NCBI RefSeq assembly: GCF_902506425.1
Contig: NZ_LR732497.1
Location: forward strand, 1 to 55,149
DNA: 55,149 nt
Reading direction: 5' to 3'
From: Novosphingobium sp. 9U
GTDB lineage: Bacteria; Pseudomonadota; Alphaproteobacteria; Sphingomonadales; Sphingomonadaceae
The translations under genes and the position numbers were made by a program. Below, in pieces: positions 36,607-45,422 of this stretch. Within the stretch, counting starts at the first letter, position 1; every line of letters starts with the position of its first letter. Below the pieces are notes generated by a model. It was not told where the DNA came from and searched no databases. It saw nothing but the letters and a program-made list of their open reading frames with translations.

Positions 36607-39158
36607 CGTCCACCTCGCACTTCGAGTTGCAACGAGGCCGGCTCCAGCACCGGCAGGTTTTGCGCGCCGAGCCGGAGCACCTCCAAGCTTTCCATCTCGC
36701 CGTCACCTGCGACGAAGCGTCGGCCGAGGTGCCTGAGCGTCACGTGGGCGACACCTTCGACGCGCTGCGCGGTAGCGACGATGCGGCTGGCCGCGATCGC
36801 GTCGCCGAAAGTCCAGTTGTCGGGTGCGAACAGCCCCTGCGGTCCCAGCGCCCGGCGAAGCGCTGCCGTCACCAGCTCGCGGCGATGCAGCGGGTCGACG
36901 CAGACCAACAGCGATATCGCCAGCGCCACCTCTCGCGCCGGCACCGCGCGTAGGTCGTGACCGATGCGGCGATAGTCGCGCAAGTGTCGCTCCACGGCGC
37001 GGAGCAGGCCGAGGTCCGCCGTCCCGCCGCCGATCGGGTCGATCGCGATCTGGACTTCGTGCGCGGCGCCGGATCGGCGCATGACCGCGGCCGCGCGCTG
37101 GACTTCGCCCGCGAAGTCGCGCTCGATGATCGCGGCGTAATCGGCCGGGACGATCGCCCGCTCCAGACGCGCTCGATAACGGCTCGGTGCGGCGAGGCGG
37201 GCGTGCTGGAGCGTCTCGGGCGCGACGCCTCCGCGCAAGGGGAGCGGGTTGCCGACCTTAATCGCCAACCCGTCGCGGAACCCTTCGCGGAATACGACAA
37301 GCCCCAGCGCGTCGCTGCCGAGGTTGGTGTCGGGTCCGTTGCCCGTGCGGTACGTCGCTGCAAACTGCTCGCCCGCCGCTGGAGCGAGGCCGCAGGCGCC
37401 GTCGCCGAAGCGCAGCCAGGCGGTGCCGTCGTTGTCGACCTCGACCACGAAGTGCGCGTCGGCCGGCCCGCTGCCCAGCAGGTCGCCCACCGCGGTCCAG
37501 GTTTGATCGGCGCGATTGGCGAGCGTGCTGGTCAGCGTCACTAGCGGAATGCCGTGCTCGGGACCGTCACGCAGCAGACGGTTGGCGGCGCCCTGGCGGC
37601 AGTCGCCGGTCCAGTGCGGTACCGGCACCCTCCAGGTGAGGTCCGGCGCGGGCAGCGCAGGACGAAAGGGACCTGCCAGCTCGCGATCCTCGGCCGGATC
37701 ACAGGCGGTGCCGCAGACGCGATCGACGCCGTCCGAAGGCACGGCCGGCCATTTCGCCTTGCGCCGCAAGCCGGCGCCGACCAGTGCGACATTGCCGTAA
37801 GCCACGCTGACGGCTTCGATCCACTGACAGTCGGGAGCCTCGGTTACGCTGTCGAGGCATAGCGCGAAGGGCAGGGCGTCCTGCGCGCACCATGCCACTT
37901 CCCAGAGCGGCGTTCCATCGAGCGGGTCGGTCGCACGCGTGGCGCGGGTCAGCCGGACGGCATGGCGCCGCGTGGGGTCGGCGTCCTCCGGTCGCCCGGT
38001 ACGCGGTCCTCTCACCTCGGCCAGCACGAGGACCTGTCCGGGCGCGAGATCGAGACCATGCGTCTGCGGCGGGGTATCGGGTGGGCCTTTCGCCTTGCTC
38101 GTGATCCGCCGGGCGGTTGCTGGTTCGGCGGTGTCCGGCTCTTCCGGTGGCACTTGCGGGCCGGGATCGACCAGCGTCGCACCGGTGGCCCCTTTCGGAA
38201 GGCAGCAGCCCGTCTCCCGCCAGCGGTGCAAGGCGATTCGATTGCGCACCTCGCGCAGCACCAGCGGTTCGGCCAGGACCGGCTCGTACGCGATCTGCGC
38301 CACGGGCGCCTGCGCCTGGTACGTCTCGACCGCGACGGCGCCGTTTTCGATCCCTATGACCGGCGTCACGAAGAAGGCCTGGTCGGGCGCCAGCGTGATG
38401 TCGCCGGCGATTTCGAAGGTCGCCCAGCCTTGCGCTGCGGTGCCCTCATGCAAGGCGTAATCGACCAGCCGCGCATGGCGGCGCACCGAGATACGCCGCC
38501 GCGCGGTGCCGAGGTAAGCCTCGGTCGCGACCGCGTCCTGGTAGTAGCTGAGCTGGTCGGCAACCGTGGCGATCGCTTCGACAAGGGTGATGCCGAGATC
38601 GGCGGCATGGCGCTCGGTCGATTCGGGGAGAGTGAGCGCCATGCGATCAAGCATGAGCCGCCGAAATCCCGCGTAATCGCGTGCGAGATAGTCGATGTTG
38701 GGCACCGCGAACGCTGGCGGCGGGCAGTGCCTGGCGTCGGCGCAGTCGATGTCGGATGGACAATCCGCGGTGAATGCGAAGCGCACTTGTGCGTAGCGGG
38801 AGTCGAAATCCTCTGGCACCCGCCGGGGTTCGCCACGCTGGTCGAGAGCGCGGATCGCCAAGGTGTAGTCGCCAGGACCGGCGGGACGGTCGAGCCAGAC
38901 AGTCATCACATCATCGAGCCCTTCGTCGTCGCTGCGGTCGATCCGGATGTCCCGCACGGTGATCGCACGCTGGTCCGGGCCGCCGGTGACGGTGACATTC
39001 GCCGGTTCGAGCCACTCGGGCGCATGACCCAGGAACGTGACGCGCAACACCGCCTCGGCAAGATCGACTTCCACCTCGTCCAACCCGTTGAGATTGGCGC
39101 CGCGCACCGCCGTGCGACGCGGTGCGTCGGAAGTGCAGGGGCTGCACGGCGCGCTCAC
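36603..39158 (-). CDS. Baseplate assembly protein (baseplate J-like, Afp11-type)
   Basis: 851 residues. It starts MSAPCSPCTSDAPRR, with a CxxC at the N-terminus. Conserved parts include IDYLARDYAGFRRLMLDRMAL, DQLSYYQDAVATEAYLGTARRR, LRFGDGACGLAPAAGEQFAATYRTG and ADYAAIIERDFAGEVQRAAAVMRRSG. These are standard motifs of the putative baseplate assembly family (TIGR02243). Overlaps both neighbours by 4 bp. Builds the wedge that opens on firing. Confidence 0.92.
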   Translation of the reverse strand: MSAPCSPCTSDAPRRTAVRGANLNGLDEVEVDLAEAVLRVTFLGHAPEWLEPANVTVTGGPDQRAITVRDIRIDRSDDEGLDDVMTVWLDRPAGPGDYTLAIRALDQRGEPRRVPEDFDSRYAQVRFAFTADCPSDIDCADARHCPPPAFAVPNIDYLARDYAGFRRLMLDRMALTLPESTERHAADLGITLVEAIATVADQLSYYQDAVATEAYLGTARRRISVRRHARLVDYALHEGTAAQGWATFEIAGDITLAPDQAFFVTPVIGIENGAVAVETYQAQAPVAQIAYEPVLAEPLVLREVRNRIALHRWRETGCCLPKGATGATLVDPGPQVPPEEPDTAEPATARRITSKAKGPPDTPPQTHGLDLAPGQVLVLAEVRGPRTGRPEDADPTRRHAVRLTRATRATDPLDGTPLWEVAWCAQDALPFALCLDSVTEAPDCQWIEAVSVAYGNVALVGAGLRRKAKWPAVPSDGVDRVCGTACDPAEDRELAGPFRPALPAPDLTWRVPVPHWTGDCRQGAANRLLRDGPEHGIPLVTLTSTLANRADQTWTAVGDLLGSGPADAHFVVEVDNDGTAWLRFGDGACGLAPAAGEQFAATYRTGNGPDTNLGSDALGLVVFREGFRDGLAIKVGNPLPLRGGVAPETLQHARLAAPSRYRARLERAIVPADYAAIIERDFAGEVQRAAAVMRRSGAAHEVQIAIDPIGGGTADLGLLRAVERHLRDYRRIGHDLRAVPAREVALAISLLVCVDPLHRRELVTAALRRALGPQGLFAPDNWTFGDAIAASRIVATAQRVEGVAHVTLRHLGRRFVAGDGEMESLEVLRLGAQNLPVLEPASLQLEVRGGR

Positions 39159-39520
39159 GAGACCGGCTCCGCGATCGGAATGACCACGCTTTGCGGTGTC
39201 CCGCTCTCACGCAGCACGTAGTCCAGCGCAACGAAGAGCGACTCGCCCTCGGCACTGATTTCCAGCCTGGCGACGTCGATCACATCGCCAAGGTAGCGCT
39301 GCAGCGCGGCGCGGGTGGTGAACACCAGGGCGGTCGCCAGTTCGGGTGCGTTCGGCGCGAAGACGGCGTGGTAGAGCCCGCTGCCGAAGTCGGGCCGCAT
39401 CACCCGCTCGCCCGGACGGGTGAGCAGCAATTGCTCGATCATCTGGCGCACGTGCTCTTCGCGGGTGGCCCCGGTCGTGCGGCCGCGCGGGTCGAAGCCG
39501 AAGGGGAAGGCGATCTCCAT
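39155..39520 (-). CDS. gp25/GPW-type baseplate wedge protein
   Basis: 121 residues starting MEIAFPFGFDPRGRTTGAT at 39520, 8 bp after the PAAR-like gene. Contains MIEQLLLTRPGERVMRPDFGSGLYHAVF, the signature of the gp25/lysozyme-like family (E-R-x-M-R-P-x-F-G). An in-frame upstream stretch to 39814 overlaps the PAAR gene and is not protein-like. gp25 nucleates sheath assembly on the baseplate. Overlaps the J-type gene by 4 bp. Confidence 0.93.
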   Translation of the reverse strand: MEIAFPFGFDPRGRTTGATREEHVRQMIEQLLLTRPGERVMRPDFGSGLYHAVFAPNAPELATALVFTTRAALQRYLGDVIDVARLEISAEGESLFVALDYVLRESGTPQSVVIPIAEPVS

Positions 39521-39528
39521 GGCGCGGC

Positions 39529-39852
39529 TCACATCACCGTCACGCGCGCGAACGGCGCGGTTGCGTTCATCGGCGTTCCGGTGGGCGCACAGACCGAGCC
39601 TGCCGGGGCGATCACCAGCGGCTGGCCGTTCGAGAGCACGCGGGTGCTGCCCGTGAGCCAATGCCCGGTGACGCAAGGGCCGTTGCCGGCGGTGGGAGGC
39701 GGCATCGTGCAGCCGGCGATGTTCCAGATGGTGGGTTGCAGCACGCTCGGCTGCCCGCCGAAGGTGACGCGCGGGTTGGGCGCGGCCGCGACCGCCTGGC
39801 CAAGGTGGCTGCACAGCACGGTCGATCCGAAAGGAACCGGCGATCCCGGCAT
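39529..39852 (-). CDS. PAAR-like tip protein
   Basis: 107 residues: MPGSPVPFGSTVLCSHLGQA, VTFGGQPSVLQPTIWNIAGC, and PCVTGHWLTGSTRVLSNGQPL. The paired G-S/T-x-V-L-x-x-G-x-P turn and the C/H residues fit a metal-stabilised PAAR cone that caps the spike. Sits between the spike and gp25 genes, the usual place. Confidence 0.85.
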   Translation of the reverse strand: MPGSPVPFGSTVLCSHLGQAVAAAPNPRVTFGGQPSVLQPTIWNIAGCTMPPPTAGNGPCVTGHWLTGSTRVLSNGQPLVIAPAGSVCAPTGTPMNATAPFARVTVM

Positions 39853-39868
39853 GGTCTGCTCTCCCCCT

Positions 39869-40408
39869 TCAAGTGACGGCGAGCGCGCCGTTGTTGATGG
39901 TGACGGTAGGGCCGACCAGCGTTATCGAGGCGCCCTTGCCGTTGCTGATGTAGATGCCGCTGTCGTTCACCACGATCATTGCCTTGCTGGCGCTCTGCAG
40001 CGAGACGCCGCCCGTCGCCGGCGTGGGCGGCGCATCGCTGATGACGAGCGCGTTCTGGCCCAGCGACTGGAACACGATGTTGGGAGCCGCGGGGATGCCC
40101 AACCTGGCGACCGGTGGAATGTCCGACGGCCCGCCCCAGCGGCACCCCGCCCAGATCGGGTAGTTCGGATCGCCTTGCTCGAACTCGGCCCAGATGCCCG
40201 CGCCGATCGGCGGGATCAGGTGCGCGCCCATCGGCGGTCCGGTCGGTCCCGCCAAGGGCGTGCAGGCCTCCGCCCAGGTCGATGGTATGGGGCCATAGAC
40301 GTCGGGCACCAGCATCTGCAGCCGCCCGCGCTGCATCGGGTCGACGTTGTTGTAGACCGTCGCGCGATACTTGCCGAGGAACCGGCCGCCAGGTGTGGAG
40401 GTGGTCAC
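39869..40408 (-). CDS. Baseplate spike protein (gpV/gp5-like)
   Basis: 179 residues. FLGKYRATVYNNVDPMQRGRLQMLVPDVYG and GAGIWAEFEQGDPNYPIWAGCRWG are the OB-fold of phage spike proteins (D-P-x-x-x-G-R, W-x-E-F-E-x-G-D). The C-terminal 60 residues are a short beta-strand repeat (ALVISDAPPT, SKAMIVVNDSGIYISNGKGASITLVGPTVTINNGAL) that forms the spike shaft. Overlaps the DUF4157-HNH gene by 4 bp. Confidence 0.92.
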   Translation of the reverse strand: MTTSTPGGRFLGKYRATVYNNVDPMQRGRLQMLVPDVYGPIPSTWAEACTPLAGPTGPPMGAHLIPPIGAGIWAEFEQGDPNYPIWAGCRWGGPSDIPPVARLGIPAAPNIVFQSLGQNALVISDAPPTPATGGVSLQSASKAMIVVNDSGIYISNGKGASITLVGPTVTINNGALAVT

Positions 40409-43326
40409 TCGACGTCTCTCCCGTGGCGCATCTGGATGTTCTCGCGGTTCGTGTTGGGCATGGCGAACTCGAACATCAGGTTCGCGGGATCGAGGGCGAG
40501 CTGCCAGTTGTCGCCGATCGCCTTTTCCTGGATGTGGTCGAGGCTCACGGTGGTCTCTGCGCGCTTGATGCCGCCTTCCACGTCCTGCAGCCGCGCGGCG
40601 CCGCGCTTACCCTCGGCAAAGCCCATGCCGGAATCGTCGAAGATCGCCCGCGCGGCCTTGCCTTCGGGAGTGTTGGCCGTGATCCGCCGCCAGAATGCGT
40701 TGCGGGTGGCGTCGTAGAGCTTCTTGTAGTTCGTCGGCGACAGCGCCTCGCTCGATACCGCCATGGCGCGCGATTCGTTCCAGATCTTCTCCAGGAGGGG
40801 GAAGTCGGCGATGCGCTTGCCGATGATGGCCCTGACCCTCGCCACGGCCTGCCGCGCCGTCTCGCCCGGGCGGGTCGGCACGGGTGCGTCGCGGCCTTCG
40901 GGCTGGGCGTCCATGTCGACGCGGCGCTGTTGCTTTTGCGGGACGCGACGACCGTCGATCGTGTAGCCGCTGGCCGCAGTGCCTTTCACCGCCGGAGCTT
41001 CCGCGGCGTCGACGATGCGATCGATCCGGTTCGATTCCCGCCGAGCGCTGTCCTGGGCCTTCCATTCCTCGCGCGACATGCCCCGGTCGGGGTTCGTGGG
41101 CCGCTCACCGCCCCACTCCGGTCCCCGCCGTGCATTGGCGGCCGCGTTGTTGCGCACCACCTCCAGCTCACGGACCAACGCCGCTGCCTCGGTCTTCGCC
41201 TCTTCGGGATGCGAAATCCGCTTGTCCTGGATCGCCTTGGCTCGCGCCTTCATCTCCGGACGCGCATCCAGTTCGCGGGCGAACTCCACCTCGATGATCG
41301 GACACGGGGCCGGACTGCAGCGGGCGACGCCCTTTCGGGTGACGACCAGTTCGTGGTTGCCCGGCAGATCTTCAAGGGCCAGCGCCTCGCCGGGATTGAC
41401 GGCGCGTTCGGGAGGGGGCGCCTTGCCCTGAGCAGCAGGCTTGGCTGTCGCCACGGTCTTGGCTGGCGCCGCAGGCTTGGTCGCCGCCGCAGGCTTGCCC
41501 TTGGCCGCGCCCGGGGCGGGCTGTGTCGCGGGCTTGCCGCCGCCGGGGGGCAGGGGCTCGACGGCCGGGTTCCGGGGCGCCTGCGAGGCATAGCCCACCG
41601 TCGCCTCGAACAGCGCGCCGAAGGCGAACTGCGCGCCCAGTTCGCTGAGCAGCTCGTCCCAGGTCATCGGCTTGCCGGCTCCGCGAGCGCGATCGAACAC
41701 CATGCGCGCCGCGCCTTGGAACGCGTTGGTCCCGCCCGACATCGCCACCTTGACGCCGTAGCGGATCGCCTCGCGCGCCATCGGAGCCGCGACCTTGCTG
41801 GAGATCGCGTTGCTCGCGTACTCGCTGAGCGGGCCGGCGAACTTGAGCAGGATCAGCTGAAAGGCCGCGTCAAAGGCGAGCCCCGCCCAATCGATCTTGT
41901 CCTTCAGGCCGTAGTGAACGAGCGTCGCCTGGCTGCCTGCCTCCAAGCCGACATTCAGCCCGACAGTCGCGGCGCCCACGCCGAACTGCGCGAGCTTGGA
42001 CGCACCTGCGGTCGCGCCGGGCGCAAAGACGGTCGCGGCGTCGACGACGGTGCGGCCAACGCTGAACAGCAAATGCATGTCGGTCGCGTCGCTCAGCTTG
42101 AGCATGTCTGCGCCGGTCACGCAGATGATCTTGCCGCCGTCGTCGTAGACCTTCACCTTAACGACATCATCGGGTTTCAGGTGAACGCCGCCCAGGAAGG
42201 TCGACATCGGCAAGGTCTTCACTTCCTTGCGGAACATGCCGGTGGCGTAGACGCCGTTGAGCGGCTGCTTGACCACGATCTCGTCGCCCTTGCGCTGCGC
42301 CATGATCGGGGCGACGTCGAGCCGCCACAGCCCCTTCGGCATGCGCAGGGGAAAGACCATGCCCTTGGTCTCGCCGCGCTGGCACTTGGCGAGCTTCTCC
42401 TGCACCGTCTCGGGCGGAGGCGCCGCAGCGGGCGCGGCGGGGGGCGAGTCGGCAGGCGGCTCGGGCGTGCCGTTCTCGCGTGCGAGCTGGCGGCGATAGG
42501 CGTTGTCCTTGGAAGTCTGGATCGCGTCGTGCGTCGCCTTGGTGTTCAGCGCCACGGCCGAGTTCGGGCCCACCCCGGCGGCGTTGACGGCGCCGTTGTG
42601 CAGGTACCAGATCAGCTCGCGCCCGCCCTGGTGAACCAGGTAGCGGAAGAAGTGCCCCATGTCCAAAGGGCTGAGCCCGTTGGCGAGCCGCGCCGCGACT
42701 TCCCAGCGCTTGGCGTCGGCAGCGTCCATCGCCCCATCCAGCAACGAACCCTCGCCATCGCGCCGGACCATCGTGGCGGCGCCGTCCTGCAGGGTATGCG
42801 CCAGCTCGTGCGCCAGCAGCCGGCGGCCCTCGGCGCTATGCGGGGCGAAGCGGCCCCGCCCGAAGGCGAGGTGCTGTCCGGCGGCATAAGCGCGTGCGCC
42901 GATCGCATGCGTGGAGTGCGACGCCTCGGCGTCGTCGTGGATGCGCACCCCTCCGAAATCGACCCGGCGCGGCGGGGCGCCTGTCGGAGCCCGGAGCGCG
43001 TGATCGGCAAGGCGGTCCGCCGCCCATTCTTCCGGTGCGCGCGAAGACCCGAGACGAAGCGAGCCGCCACCGCCAGGGCCCGCATGGGCCGGAACGGCGC
43101 CCAGCGCATGGCCGAAGCCGTGCTCCATCCGTGCCCTGGTGGCAGGATCGAGGGGGCGGCCTGGACGGGACAGCGTCGCCGCGACGGAGGAGGGCAGCGC
43201 TCCGGCGAAGTCTCCACCGCCCGAGCGCCGCACGATCCCGGTGCCGCAGCAAGGCTTCGCGGTCTGCTCGGCCTCGCAGGCGGGGCAGGGAGCGGCCTTC
43301 GGCTTCTCGGCGGCGTGGGCCGTCAT
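40405..43326 (-). CDS. DUF4157 protein with C-terminal HNH-like nuclease, likely eCIS toxin cargo
   Basis: 973 residues. The N-terminus has CPAC...CC (residues 14-27), a possible zinc knuckle. Residues about 95-185 are DUF4157: WAADRLADHAL, VRIHDDAEASHSTHAIGARAYAAGQHLAF, and LLAHELAHTLQ with HELAH at 173-177. The middle (about 430-600) has hydrophobic helices (SKLAQFGVGAATVGLNVGLEAGSQ, AFDAAFQLILLKFAGPLSEY) that could aid membrane passage. An Ala/Pro/Lys linker (about 615-660) follows. The last 50 residues read TVSLDHIQEKAIGDN...LALDPANLMFEFAMPN...MRHG, an HNH-type layout with D930-H931, N949 and H968. DUF4157 is a recognised marker of eCIS cargo. No immunity gene is adjacent, which suits an injected anti-eukaryotic or trans-acting toxin. 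4-bp overlaps on both sides tie it to the operon. Confidence 0.85.
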   Translation of the reverse strand: MTAHAAEKPKAAPCPACEAEQTAKPCCGTGIVRRSGGGDFAGALPSSVAATLSRPGRPLDPATRARMEHGFGHALGAVPAHAGPGGGGSLRLGSSRAPEEWAADRLADHALRAPTGAPPRRVDFGGVRIHDDAEASHSTHAIGARAYAAGQHLAFGRGRFAPHSAEGRRLLAHELAHTLQDGAATMVRRDGEGSLLDGAMDAADAKRWEVAARLANGLSPLDMGHFFRYLVHQGGRELIWYLHNGAVNAAGVGPNSAVALNTKATHDAIQTSKDNAYRRQLARENGTPEPPADSPPAAPAAAPPPETVQEKLAKCQRGETKGMVFPLRMPKGLWRLDVAPIMAQRKGDEIVVKQPLNGVYATGMFRKEVKTLPMSTFLGGVHLKPDDVVKVKVYDDGGKIICVTGADMLKLSDATDMHLLFSVGRTVVDAATVFAPGATAGASKLAQFGVGAATVGLNVGLEAGSQATLVHYGLKDKIDWAGLAFDAAFQLILLKFAGPLSEYASNAISSKVAAPMAREAIRYGVKVAMSGGTNAFQGAARMVFDRARGAGKPMTWDELLSELGAQFAFGALFEATVGYASQAPRNPAVEPLPPGGGKPATQPAPGAAKGKPAAATKPAAPAKTVATAKPAAQGKAPPPERAVNPGEALALEDLPGNHELVVTRKGVARCSPAPCPIIEVEFARELDARPEMKARAKAIQDKRISHPEEAKTEAAALVRELEVVRNNAAANARRGPEWGGERPTNPDRGMSREEWKAQDSARRESNRIDRIVDAAEAPAVKGTAASGYTIDGRRVPQKQQRRVDMDAQPEGRDAPVPTRPGETARQAVARVRAIIGKRIADFPLLEKIWNESRAMAVSSEALSPTNYKKLYDATRNAFWRRITANTPEGKAARAIFDDSGMGFAEGKRGAARLQDVEGGIKRAETTVSLDHIQEKAIGDNWQLALDPANLMFEFAMPNTNRENIQMRHGRDVE

Positions 43327-44450
43327 GGCATCACCACCGGCGTGTTGGAGATCAGCCCATCTCGCGAAATGCGGAACTGCTGCTTGAACTCGCCCGGCTT
43401 GATCGCGTGCGTGACGCTGTCGACGTAGTAGAACCCGTCGTAGGTCACGCCGGCGCCGCGCACGCCGACGAGCATGCGCGGGCTGAGGATCGCGCCGTAT
43501 GCCGCCACGTCCAGGCTGCCCTGGCCGCTCACCGCGTCAGCGCTCTGCATCATGATGCCGAGCGCGCGCTTGGCCGCCTCGGCCGGCCCGAGCCTTGCAG
43601 TGTCCTCGGCGAAGGTGACCCGTGAAGGAGCGGTCGGGCGTGCGCCCAGCGGCGGGTGCAGGGGGTTCATGTCGGGCACCACGATCGGCACCGGGATCTT
43701 GCGCGTCGCCGGATCGTAGACGAGCATCACCGTGGTCTTCTTGGCCAACCCGTCCAGGCTGAACGAGAGCGATTCCACGTTGGTCTCGGCATCCATGTCG
43801 ACGCTCAGGGCGGGCTGCGGGATCGGCAGGCGATAATCCGGGCCGAAATAGCCGAAGCTCTGGCCAGGGACCGCGCCCGGCTCGATGAAGAAGACATAAC
43901 CGCTCTGCGCCGCCAGTTCCTTGAGGTAGGCGCGATCGGTGCCGTTCTGACAGTCGAACCGCTCGGTCGGCGTGTCCGCGTTGATCACCGGCGGCGGCAC
44001 GACCGCGGGCACGATCCCGAACATCGCATAGCGGGCCAGGATCGCGGCGACGCGCGCGGCGTCGGGCATCGCGGGATAGGGGAAGCGCAACTCCAGCACA
44101 TCCATCAGCACGCTCAGGTCCTCGCCCGTCAGCGTGAGCGTGGATTCGCCCGGATGCTGGCCGGGCTGGATCTCCTGGCGGGTGACGATGCCGTCGATCA
44201 GCACCTTGGGCAGGCCCTTGAAGACGACCGCGACGACGACGCGGGTCACCATCGGATCGAAGAAGCCAGCGGGCAGCATCGCCAGTTGCAGCGGAGAGGT
44301 ATTGCCCAGCGCCAGCTTGAGCTGGAACCCGCCGCGATCGCGGCCGCTGGTCACCTCAACCGCAAGCAGCGCCTCCATGACCGGCTGCGCTGCCGGCATC
44401 GGCAGTGGGGCGGGGCCGATCAGCAGGACGAGCTGTGCTGCGTCAAACAC
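43323..44450 (-). CDS. gpD-type hub protein (late control D, VgrG-like)
   Basis: 375 residues. Contains VMEALLAVEVTSGRDRGGFQLKLAL, VLIDGIVTRQEIQPGQHPGESTLTLTGEDLSVLMD and FDCQNGTDRAYLKELAAQSGYVFFIEPG, the core of the gp27/gpD hub that forms the trimer between spike and tube. The C-terminal part closes the ring (GVTYDGFYYVDSVTHAIKPGEFKQQFRISRDGL). Overlaps the LysM-like gene by 8 bp and the DUF4157-HNH gene by 4 bp. Confidence 0.9.
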   Translation of the reverse strand: MFDAAQLVLLIGPAPLPMPAAQPVMEALLAVEVTSGRDRGGFQLKLALGNTSPLQLAMLPAGFFDPMVTRVVVAVVFKGLPKVLIDGIVTRQEIQPGQHPGESTLTLTGEDLSVLMDVLELRFPYPAMPDAARVAAILARYAMFGIVPAVVPPPVINADTPTERFDCQNGTDRAYLKELAAQSGYVFFIEPGAVPGQSFGYFGPDYRLPIPQPALSVDMDAETNVESLSFSLDGLAKKTTVMLVYDPATRKIPVPIVVPDMNPLHPPLGARPTAPSRVTFAEDTARLGPAEAAKRALGIMMQSADAVSGQGSLDVAAYGAILSPRMLVGVRGAGVTYDGFYYVDSVTHAIKPGEFKQQFRISRDGLISNTPVVMP

Positions 44451-44781
44451 CGCCGCCTCCGGGCATCCCGAGTGGCATCGGGATCGCCAGCCGCCGGCCG
44501 AGCGGCTGGAGCAGGTCAGGCGGGTTCATCGCCGCATTGGCGTCGGCAATCCGCCACCACAGCTCCGGATCGCTGATCTCGGCAGCGGAGATGGCATCGA
44601 GGCGGTCGCCGTCTGCAATGGCCCGGCGCTTGACCACGGTGAAGCCGGCGGGGTCGGGCAGCAGGCGCCGCTCCAGATACCGCACCTCGCGCCCGTCGGG
44701 CAGCGTCAGGGTGAGCAGCGGGCAGTCGGCGTAGCGGCTGTTGGCGGGAAAGCGATAGGCGTCTAGCGGGCTGGCGATCAC
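44443..44781 (-). CDS. LysM/gpX-like baseplate adaptor
   Basis: 112 residues from a GTG at 44781 that overlaps the preceding stop (GTGA). RYADCPLLTLTLPDGREVRYLERRLLP is followed by a LysM-like part, DGDRLDAISAAEISDPELWWRIADANAAMNPPDLLQPLGRRLAIP. Short LysM proteins link the tube adaptor to the hub in eCIS particles. A longer in-phase open frame upstream is not protein-like. Confidence 0.88.
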   Translation of the reverse strand: MIASPLDAYRFPANSRYADCPLLTLTLPDGREVRYLERRLLPDPAGFTVVKRRAIADGDRLDAISAAEISDPELWWRIADANAAMNPPDLLQPLGRRLAIPMPLGMPGGGGV

Positions 44782-45422
44782 AGCGAGACTCCCAGGTTGC
44801 CGAGATCGTTGGCGATGTTGGTCACCGCCAACACTTCCTTCACCGCCTGATGCGCCAGGAACAGCGCCCGGCCAGGTGAGGTCAGCGGCTGGTCGTAGTA
44901 GCTGAGTACTTCGAGCGTCAGGTCGACCTTGGCGCGGATCGGGTTGAGCAGCGTGTCGTAGGCATCCTCGGTGATCGACAGAGCGGTGACACGCACCGGC
45001 AGCACTCGGGTCGGCCCCCACACGAACAGCACCATGGGGCCGGTCGCGGGCAGGATCTCGATCACGCCGGCGACTGACAGCACGGTGTTGGCGATCACCG
45101 TCGCGAGCTTGGGATAGAGCATCATTTCCAGCGCGGCGAGCGTCGGCCCGATGCCCATCAGCCCCGCCTGCGGATCGCCTTCCTCCATGGCGTCGGTGGC
45201 GTCGATCTCGACCGCGAGCGTGATCGTCTCCTTGGGCGGTCCGGACAGGCGATAGGCCTCGCCCTTGTCGCCGGGCTGGCCGCCCGCGGTCCGCGGCTCA
45301 AGCCGGCGGGTCATGGTGTCGGGATTGTACTGGAACACCACCACACTCGCGAGCGGGTTCATCGGATCGAGCCCGACCAGCGCGCCCTTGATCAGGCGCG
45401 GCGCGAAAGGCACGCTGCTCAT
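44778..45422 (-). CDS. eCIS tube-adaptor protein (CIS tube N-terminal domain)
   Basis: 214 residues. LIKGALVGLDPMNPLASVVVFQYNPDTMTRRLEPR is the signature of the contractile injection system tube-protein N-terminal family. The second half, GPTRVLPVRVTALSITEDAYDTLLNPIRAKVDLTLEVL, is a tube-like beta-barrel. It joins the first tube ring to the hub. Overlaps neighbours by 4 bp on each side. Confidence 0.9.
   Translation of the reverse strand: MSSVPFAPRLIKGALVGLDPMNPLASVVVFQYNPDTMTRRLEPRTAGGQPGDKGEAYRLSGPPKETITLAVEIDATDAMEEGDPQAGLMGIGPTLAALEMMLYPKLATVIANTVLSVAGVIEILPATGPMVLFVWGPTRVLPVRVTALSITEDAYDTLLNPIRAKVDLTLEVLSYYDQPLTSPGRALFLAHQAVKEVLAVTNIANDLGNLGVSL

Noticed and set aside
31890..39221. Other long plus-strand frames opposite the baseplate genes (31890-33392, 33901-35655, 37962-39221)
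   Set aside because: Same reason: no motifs, composition of antisense reading, no ribosome sites.
40114..43428. A 1104-codon open frame on the plus strand, antisense to the DUF4157-HNH and spike genes
   Set aside because: It is rich in Arg, Gly and Ala, shows no family motif, and lies opposite well-supported coupled genes. Long antisense frames are expected in such GC-rich DNA.
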